From RBG-13-43-22 sp040755035 (GTDB lineage Bacteria; Desulfobacterota; RBG-13-43-22), in the NCBI GenBank assembly GCA_040755035.1, contig JBFMBU010000180.1:1-10194 (forward strand): a DNA stretch of 10,194 nt, in the 5' to 3' direction. Under the pieces are notes generated by a model. That model was given only the letters and a program-made list of their open reading frames with translations, had not been told where the DNA came from and searched no databases. The first letter of the stretch is position 1; each line of letters opens with the position of its first letter. Below are positions 6,545-10,194 of this stretch, in pieces. The position numbers were made by a program, and so were the translations under genes.

Positions 6545-8092
6545 ATGAATTATTATAATTGGGGTAAGAAGGGTAGGGGTCGGTCCGATAGTTTTACCGG
6601 AAGGTATTTTTGTTTTTTAATGGGATTACTACTGGTTTCCCTTTCTTTTGCTGCGGAAGCCGCAGCCCAGGATAAGTTTGTCAACCGGGAGACCATTTAT
6701 TCAACCCTGCAGACCTCCGGACAGGCCAGAATAATCGTTCGTTTCCATACGCCCAAAATAACCGAACTTTCCGCGGCATCCCTGGCCGTGCCTGTGGTTA
6801 TTCCCGGAGAAAAAAGGACGCAGGCGGGCATTGACGCCGATCAGTCCCTGGCCGGGGAGATAGCGGCAACGGTCAACAGGGTCTTATCCGCCTTACAAGG
6901 AAAGACCTTTGCCGTCCTTCGCCGCTATGAGACCCTTCCCCTGCTGGCCATGACCGTTTCCAAGGAGGCCCTGGACACTCTGGAAAGCTTAACGGAAGTG
7001 GAGGCAATCTTTCCCGACAAGCTGAATTTCCTCCCGCCCTTGGAAGTTGAAAAAATTTCCAGCAGTAAAAAGGCCAGTATTCAAACGGAAATAATTGAAC
7101 CCCTTTTGGACAATACGGTCAGCATCATCGGGGCCACCACGGCCTGGTCCAGGGGCTTTACCGGAAGGGGGTGGTATGTGGCTGTCTTAGATACCGGCAT
7201 CCGTTCCAGCCATCTCTTCTTCTCCGGAAAATCCCTTGTCGAAGCCTGTTTCGCCTCCGGACAGTATGCCTATCCTCCTTATGGTGATTGTCCTAATGGT
7301 CTAAATGCTATGACCGGCCCCGGTTCTGCGGCCCATTATTCGTCCAGTTATACCGGGTATGATCATGGAACCCACGTTTCCGGGATCGCCGCTGGAAAAA
7401 GGGCAGATGGGACCCTTTACGGCATCGCCAAAGAGGCCGGGATCATTGCTGTTAAAGTATTTTCCAGGTATAACAGCAGTGTGGGCGCCTATGACTCCGA
7501 TATCATCGCCGGGCTCAATTATGTCTACGGTCTGCGCAACACCTACAGCATCGCCGCGGTGAACATGAGCCTGGGCGGCGGGGCCTATAACAACCAGGGC
7601 CTGTGCGACAGTGAGAACGCAGGGGTCAAACTTCCCATCGATAATTTGAGAGCGTCACGGATCGCTACAGTCATCGCCACCGGTAATGACGGTTATTGCG
7701 GCTGGATTTCCGCCCCGGCCTGCATCTCTTCGGCCATAGCGGTGGGGGCTTCCACCAAATGGGATACCGAAACCATGTTTAACAACTGGGAATCGACCCT
7801 GCAGGATATCTTTGCTCCAGGGCAGGATATCCTGTCTTCCACCGGGGCCTCCGATGTAAGTTATGCCCGCTGGAACGGCACCTCTATGGCCACCCCCCAT
7901 ATGGCCGGTGCCTGGGCTATTCTAAGGCAAAACCGACCGACCGCCACGGTAGATCAAATTCTCAACTCCGTAATTACCAAAGGGACTTCCGTTCCGACCT
8001 TATGTCCCAGCGGCGGATCCAAACCAAGGATCAATGTCAACGCTTCTTTGTTTGTATCTATTTCCCCAATTCTGGAATTGTTAATGGAATAG
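6545..8092 (+). CDS. Exported subtilisin-like serine peptidase (family S8)
   Basis: The 515-residue protein starts at an ATG with AAGGAG six bases upstream. An extended signal peptide (basic n-region with KKGRGR, hydrophobic core about 21-36) ends near AEAAA at residue 41. Residues about 50-165 form an inhibitor I9-like propeptide (IIVRFHTP early, VEAIFPDK late). The S8 triad is Asp216 in AVLDTGIRSSH, His274 in YDHGTHVSGIAAG and Ser447 in NGTSMATPHMAG, with oxyanion Asn381 in ATGNDGYC. It shares with the S8 peptidase at 3757 a CDS...GNDGYC...PACIS pattern (Cys354, 385, 393), so the two are paralogues or close relatives with probable conserved disulfides, but it lacks that protein's extra Cys-rich loop. 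The protein ends in SPILELLME, a weaker version of the short Leu-rich tails nearby. The likely role is secreted protein degradation; the substrate is unknown. Confidence 0.94.
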   Translation: MNYYNWGKKGRGRSDSFTGRYFCFLMGLLLVSLSFAAEAAAQDKFVNRETIYSTLQTSGQARIIVRFHTPKITELSAASLAVPVVIPGEKRTQAGIDADQSLAGEIAATVNRVLSALQGKTFAVLRRYETLPLLAMTVSKEALDTLESLTEVEAIFPDKLNFLPPLEVEKISSSKKASIQTEIIEPLLDNTVSIIGATTAWSRGFTGRGWYVAVLDTGIRSSHLFFSGKSLVEACFASGQYAYPPYGDCPNGLNAMTGPGSAAHYSSSYTGYDHGTHVSGIAAGKRADGTLYGIAKEAGIIAVKVFSRYNSSVGAYDSDIIAGLNYVYGLRNTYSIAAVNMSLGGGAYNNQGLCDSENAGVKLPIDNLRASRIATVIATGNDGYCGWISAPACISSAIAVGASTKWDTETMFNNWESTLQDIFAPGQDILSSTGASDVSYARWNGTSMATPHMAGAWAILRQNRPTATVDQILNSVITKGTSVPTLCPSGGSKPRINVNASLFVSISPILELLME

Positions 8093-8187
8093 GATTTAAA
8101 TTAGCAAATAAACCTTGACAGGAACAGATACAAAGTTTGTCTGCCCCCATCCCTGTTAAAATATTTTAAAGAAACTCATTTTTTCCC

Positions 8188-8216
8188 TTGACACAATAAA
8201 AAAAAAATATCATAGT
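8188..8216 (+). promoter_or_regulatory. Putative promoter of the small exported protein gene
   Basis: A consensus TTGACA (8188-8193) is followed after 17 bases by CATAGT (8211-8216, four of six matches to TATAAT). The region is very AT-rich, which raises the chance of random -10 matches. A perfect palindrome directly follows, where transcription would begin. Confidence 0.45.
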
Positions 8217-8217
8217 T

Positions 8218-8233
8218 ATACTAAATTTAGTAT
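8218..8233. promoter_or_regulatory. Perfect 16-bp palindrome, candidate operator
   Basis: ATACTAAATTTAGTAT equals its own reverse complement. It begins two bases after the putative -10, so a bound dimer would cover the transcription start. A further half-site, ATACTAAA, lies at 8290-8297 shortly before the ribosome binding site. Position and symmetry suggest repressor control of the small exported protein; the regulator is not in the window. Confidence 0.5.
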
Positions 8234-8323
8234 TTTTAATAGGTTGTTGGCTTTAGGCTATTATTTTTATTAATTTTTTAATAAATTAAATACTAAAAAA
8301 AGATAAAAGAAAGGAGAAATCCC

Positions 8324-8653
8324 ATGAGAATGAATTTGAAAAAGAAGTCTCTTATTTTAATGTTGGCAGTTTTTGTGTTGATGACTTTTTTTACCTTTAA
8401 ACAGGAAACCCAAGCAGCTGAAGCTTGGTATACAGCAACGATTGTAGCAACAGGTTCCGGTTATGGCAATAATTACGTATGCTTAACGGCAAGTGGCTAC
8501 TTTACTCAGAAATACATGCTTCTAAGCGCTACCCAAGGAAAAGAACAATTGGCAACAGCCCTAACCGCTTTAAGCCTTGGAAAAACACTTTATGTTCTCT
8601 TGGATAATGCATTAGAAACCCCTACGATACAGGCTATGTATCTGATTAATTAG
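8324..8653 (+). CDS. Small exported protein of unknown function
   Basis: The 109-residue protein starts at an ATG with AAGGAG (8311-8316) seven bases upstream; an ATG at 8330 is an alternative. A basic n-region (MRMNLKKK) and a hydrophobic core (about 9-25) form a signal peptide ending near ETQA-AEA (about 31-34). The mature part of about 75 residues begins AWYTATIVATGSGYG, continues with CLTASGYFTQKYMLLSA, a helix-like KEQLATALTALSLGK and YVLLDNA, and ends TIQAMYLIN. From memory this resembles a family of small exported proteins in Proteobacteria with a WYxCTV...GPG...ATAL...LYL pattern, none with a function I can name. Only one Cys remains in the mature part. The gene is more AT-rich than the peptidase genes and has its own promoter and candidate operator. 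It lacks the Leu-rich tail found on its neighbours. Confidence 0.8.
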   Translation: MRMNLKKKSLILMLAVFVLMTFFTFKQETQAAEAWYTATIVATGSGYGNNYVCLTASGYFTQKYMLLSATQGKEQLATALTALSLGKTLYVLLDNALETPTIQAMYLIN

Positions 8654-8665
8654 TTGACAAAGTAA

Positions 8666-9060
8666 TTATCTTACGTTACGAACCATACTCCTGTTGTGTA
8701 TAAAACTCCCTCTGGTCCCTTAGAGATAAAATGGGGCCAGGGGGGCGTCGGGTATTTTTCGGAACCTCCTATTTTTTCAGTAGTCAATTCAGATAAAGAA
8801 TACCCAAAAGGCATTTCAATAAACTCATTTTAAGGGAATGCCTATCATTACTATCGAATAGCAAACCAGTTATTAGTAAAATCGGATTAACCAATAAGCC
8901 GTCAGTTATCAAAGAGATCAAAGAGAAAAATACTCTCTTTTATCAAGAGGATGTTTCCCTAATACCAATGGGGAGCCCGCTATTATTTGGCTGGTCACAG
9001 AAAATCACTGAGTCCTTTTCATTCTCGGCTATCGGGGTTGTTTGGGTATTGAACAGGTGA
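8666..9060 (+). pseudogene. Possible decayed gene fragment
   Basis: In one forward frame, 8666-8830 is open and protein-like (it includes YKTPSGPLEIKWGQGG and KEYPKGISINSF). It meets a TAA at 8831-8833 and then continues with GNAYHYYRIANQLL up to a second TAA at 8888. In another forward frame, 8797-9060 is open for 87 codons (it includes NKPSVIKEIKEKNTLFYQED and GSPLLFGWSQK). Neither has a good start codon or ribosome binding site. The composition looks like real protein, so a gene broken by one stop and one frameshift is plausible. The family is not recognised, and AT-rich open frames of this size can arise by chance. Confidence 0.3.
8708..8744. repeat. GC-rich 12-bp stem-loop between convergent genes
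   Basis: CCCTCTGGTCCC (8708-8719) can pair with GGGGCCAGGGGG (8733-8744), using two G-U pairs and a 13-base loop. It lies 55 bases after the stop of the small exported protein gene. No T tract follows immediately (TATTTTTC begins at 8752), so it is at best a non-canonical terminator. It also overlaps the possible decayed reading frame, so the pairing may be coincidental. Confidence 0.35.
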
Positions 9061-9127
9061 AAAGAATATGAATGAGAGAGCAAATCGTGCCCTTAATTCT
9101 TCTTCTATTATTCGGGAAGATAATGTA

Positions 9128-10194
9128 TTATAATAAAAGAAGAAAGAGATTGTTTAATATGATCCGGTTGGGGTCAAGGTATTCAAAGGATCCTATATCG
9201 CAAATACCCTTTTGGGGACGCTGAACTCCGCGTTGATCAGTTGCCGGGCAAAAATTATTATTGCCTGCGTTAATGGCCGGGCTGTTAAATAGAAGCGGAT
9301 AAAAGGGAGGATTTCCGGTTAAGGATCCTAATCGAGGTTCTAAGTTTATCAGATCTCCCGTCGCGGGAGTAAAAGAACATCCCGAGACATTACCCAATAA
9401 ATTATTGCCCCCCGAAATTATTATTCCTTGACAGTCTGGACCGTTAAGCATACTACTATTTCCAGCTAATATCGTGTTTCGTAAGAGAACGGAAGTGGCA
9501 AGGGGTTGATTGTTAATTCCTGCGGCCAGAATTGCTGAATTTTGACAGATTGTTGAATTGGTAATTGTCTGTTGACCATTGTTGGTATTGTAAATACCGC
9601 CACCGACAGCTTGGATATTGGGGGAGCTACTGCTCTTTCCAATATTTCCGCTAATGGTTGAATTGGTTATGGTAAGGGTATTCGCCTGGCCGTCGAAGTT
9701 TCCATTATAAATACCTGCTCCATAGGCAGCAGTATTATTTATTAACGATACATTAATAAGACTCATTGTTTTCCAGTTATAAATTCCCCCTCCATATCCC
9801 CCAGGGCTGTTTGCCTCATTTCCGATGATAGATACATCAATTAATGACATAGACCCATCATTATTATAAATACCGCCCCCACCAGTATATGAATTGTTTA
9901 TACCGCAACAATTTGATGAATTATAAGTGATTGAGCCTTTATTAAGATTAATGATTCCCATGTCGTTGTTGATTCCTCCACCGTATTTTGCATAATTATT
10001 ATTGAACGTGAAATTGTTTAAAGTTGCTACATAATAAGAGTTATTATAATAGCCGCCTCCTTGTTCGGCGATATTGCTTGAAATGACAACGTTAGTTCCC
10101 GTAAGAGAAGCTCCATTGAACAGCCCCCCCCCTCCCTCACCGAAAACCGTACTGGTGGAATTATTGCCGTATATAGTCACCAATTCAAGAATAA
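9128..10194 (-). CDS. Parallel beta-helix protein with choice-of-anchor Q domain (5' end outside the window)
   Basis: The frame is open to the window edge. The TTG at 10183 is not a credible start because the upstream codons (Ile-Leu-Glu) continue in frame, so the N-terminus is missing. Counting from 10183, 351 residues are visible. The motif GGG-x-[YN]-N and variants recur at about residues 18, 42, 68, 102, 131, 155, 194 and 220, each followed by strand-turn segments such as TITNSTISGN. This is the pattern of right-handed parallel beta-helix (PbH1) adhesin-like or polysaccharide-acting proteins. Residues about 301-335 (SPAINAGNNNFCPATDQRG ... CDIGSFEY) are the signature of the choice-of-anchor Q domain, normally found near the C-terminus of surface proteins with varied anchors. 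After it come only 16 residues, ending NNLFLLLL, instead of a PEP-CTERM or autotransporter barrel. The protein is probably exported to the cell surface. Confidence 0.88.
   Translation of the reverse strand, partial: ILELVTIYGNNSTSTVFGEGGGGLFNGASLTGTNVVISSNIAEQGGGYYNNSYYVATLNNFTFNNNYAKYGGGINNDMGIINLNKGSITYNSSNCCGINNSYTGGGGIYNNDGSMSLIDVSIIGNEANSPGGYGGGIYNWKTMSLINVSLINNTAAYGAGIYNGNFDGQANTLTITNSTISGNIGKSSSSPNIQAVGGGIYNTNNGQQTITNSTICQNSAILAAGINNQPLATSVLLRNTILAGNSSMLNGPDCQGIIISGGNNLLGNVSGCSFTPATGDLINLEPRLGSLTGNPPFYPLLFNSPAINAGNNNFCPATDQRGVQRPQKGICDIGSFEYLDPNRIILNNLFLLLL

Larger units (their letters stand above)
8654..9127. other. Stretch without an intact gene
   Basis: This 474-base stretch contains no open frame with a start codon and ribosome binding site of credible length. 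It holds a GC-rich 12-bp stem-loop (8708-8744) and two adjacent protein-like reading frames interrupted by stops and a frame change (8666-9060). It lies between two convergent genes, the small exported protein and the beta-helix protein, so 3' ends from both strands meet here. Confidence 0.5.

Noticed and set aside
8115..8159. Nested hairpin after the second S8 gene (ACAGG/CCTGT enclosing ACAAA/TTTGT) as a terminator
   Set aside because: Stems are short and interrupted and no T run follows. The TTGACA at 8115-8120 also lacks a -10 at proper distance.
1..10194. CRISPR array, insertion sequence, toxin-antitoxin pair or phage module
   Set aside because: No regularly spaced direct repeats, transposase, integrase, terminal inverted repeats or small paired cytosolic genes were found. 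All gene-bearing regions are explained by exported proteins or the repeat protein.

Overview
The window reads as a chromosomal segment of a Gram-negative bacterium that exports many proteins. The architecture (S8 and C39-type peptidases with fibronectin III-like modules, a choice-of-anchor Q beta-helix protein, sigma70-like promoters, Shine-Dalgarno sites, moderate GC) would suit a deltaproteobacterium / Desulfobacterota-type genome. No rRNA or housekeeping gene is present, so this placement is an inference. No tRNA, rRNA, CRISPR array, transposase or integrase was seen.

Layout: 37-945 (+) is an exported SGNH-hydrolase-like protein, closed by a textbook terminator (961-1006). A non-coding stretch (1007-1506) holds a REP-like repeat fragment and several inverted repeats. 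1507-3594 (+) is an exported C39-like cysteine peptidase carrying two fibronectin III-like domains and one Ig-like domain. 3757-5370 (+) is an exported subtilisin-like (S8) peptidase with its own promoter. 5565-6101 (-) is a small protein built on seven 12-residue Pro/Gly/Tyr repeats and lacking a signal peptide. A 443-base divergent intergenic region follows, with a promoter and repeated GGGAAA/TTTCCC inverted repeats. 6545-8092 (+) is a second exported S8 peptidase. 8324-8653 (+) is a small AT-rich exported protein, preceded by a promoter and a perfect 16-bp palindrome. 8654-9127 has no intact gene but carries protein-like broken reading frames. 9128-10194 (-) is the C-terminal part of an exported parallel beta-helix protein that runs off the window.

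Each gene has its own ribosome binding site and a long intergenic gap, so this is a cluster of independently expressed secretome genes rather than an operon. The most notable shared feature is at the C-termini. Five of the six exported proteins, from four unrelated folds, end in a very short Leu-rich tail, often with a Pro or Pro-Trp before it (LPWLMLLLGD, NPWMFLLLGD, LTFLPLLLDNN, SPILELLME, NNLFLLLL). The tails do not fit PEP-CTERM, LPXTG or GlyGly-CTERM signals because no basic cluster follows the hydrophobic stretch. They could be an undescribed C-terminal sorting or secretion signal.
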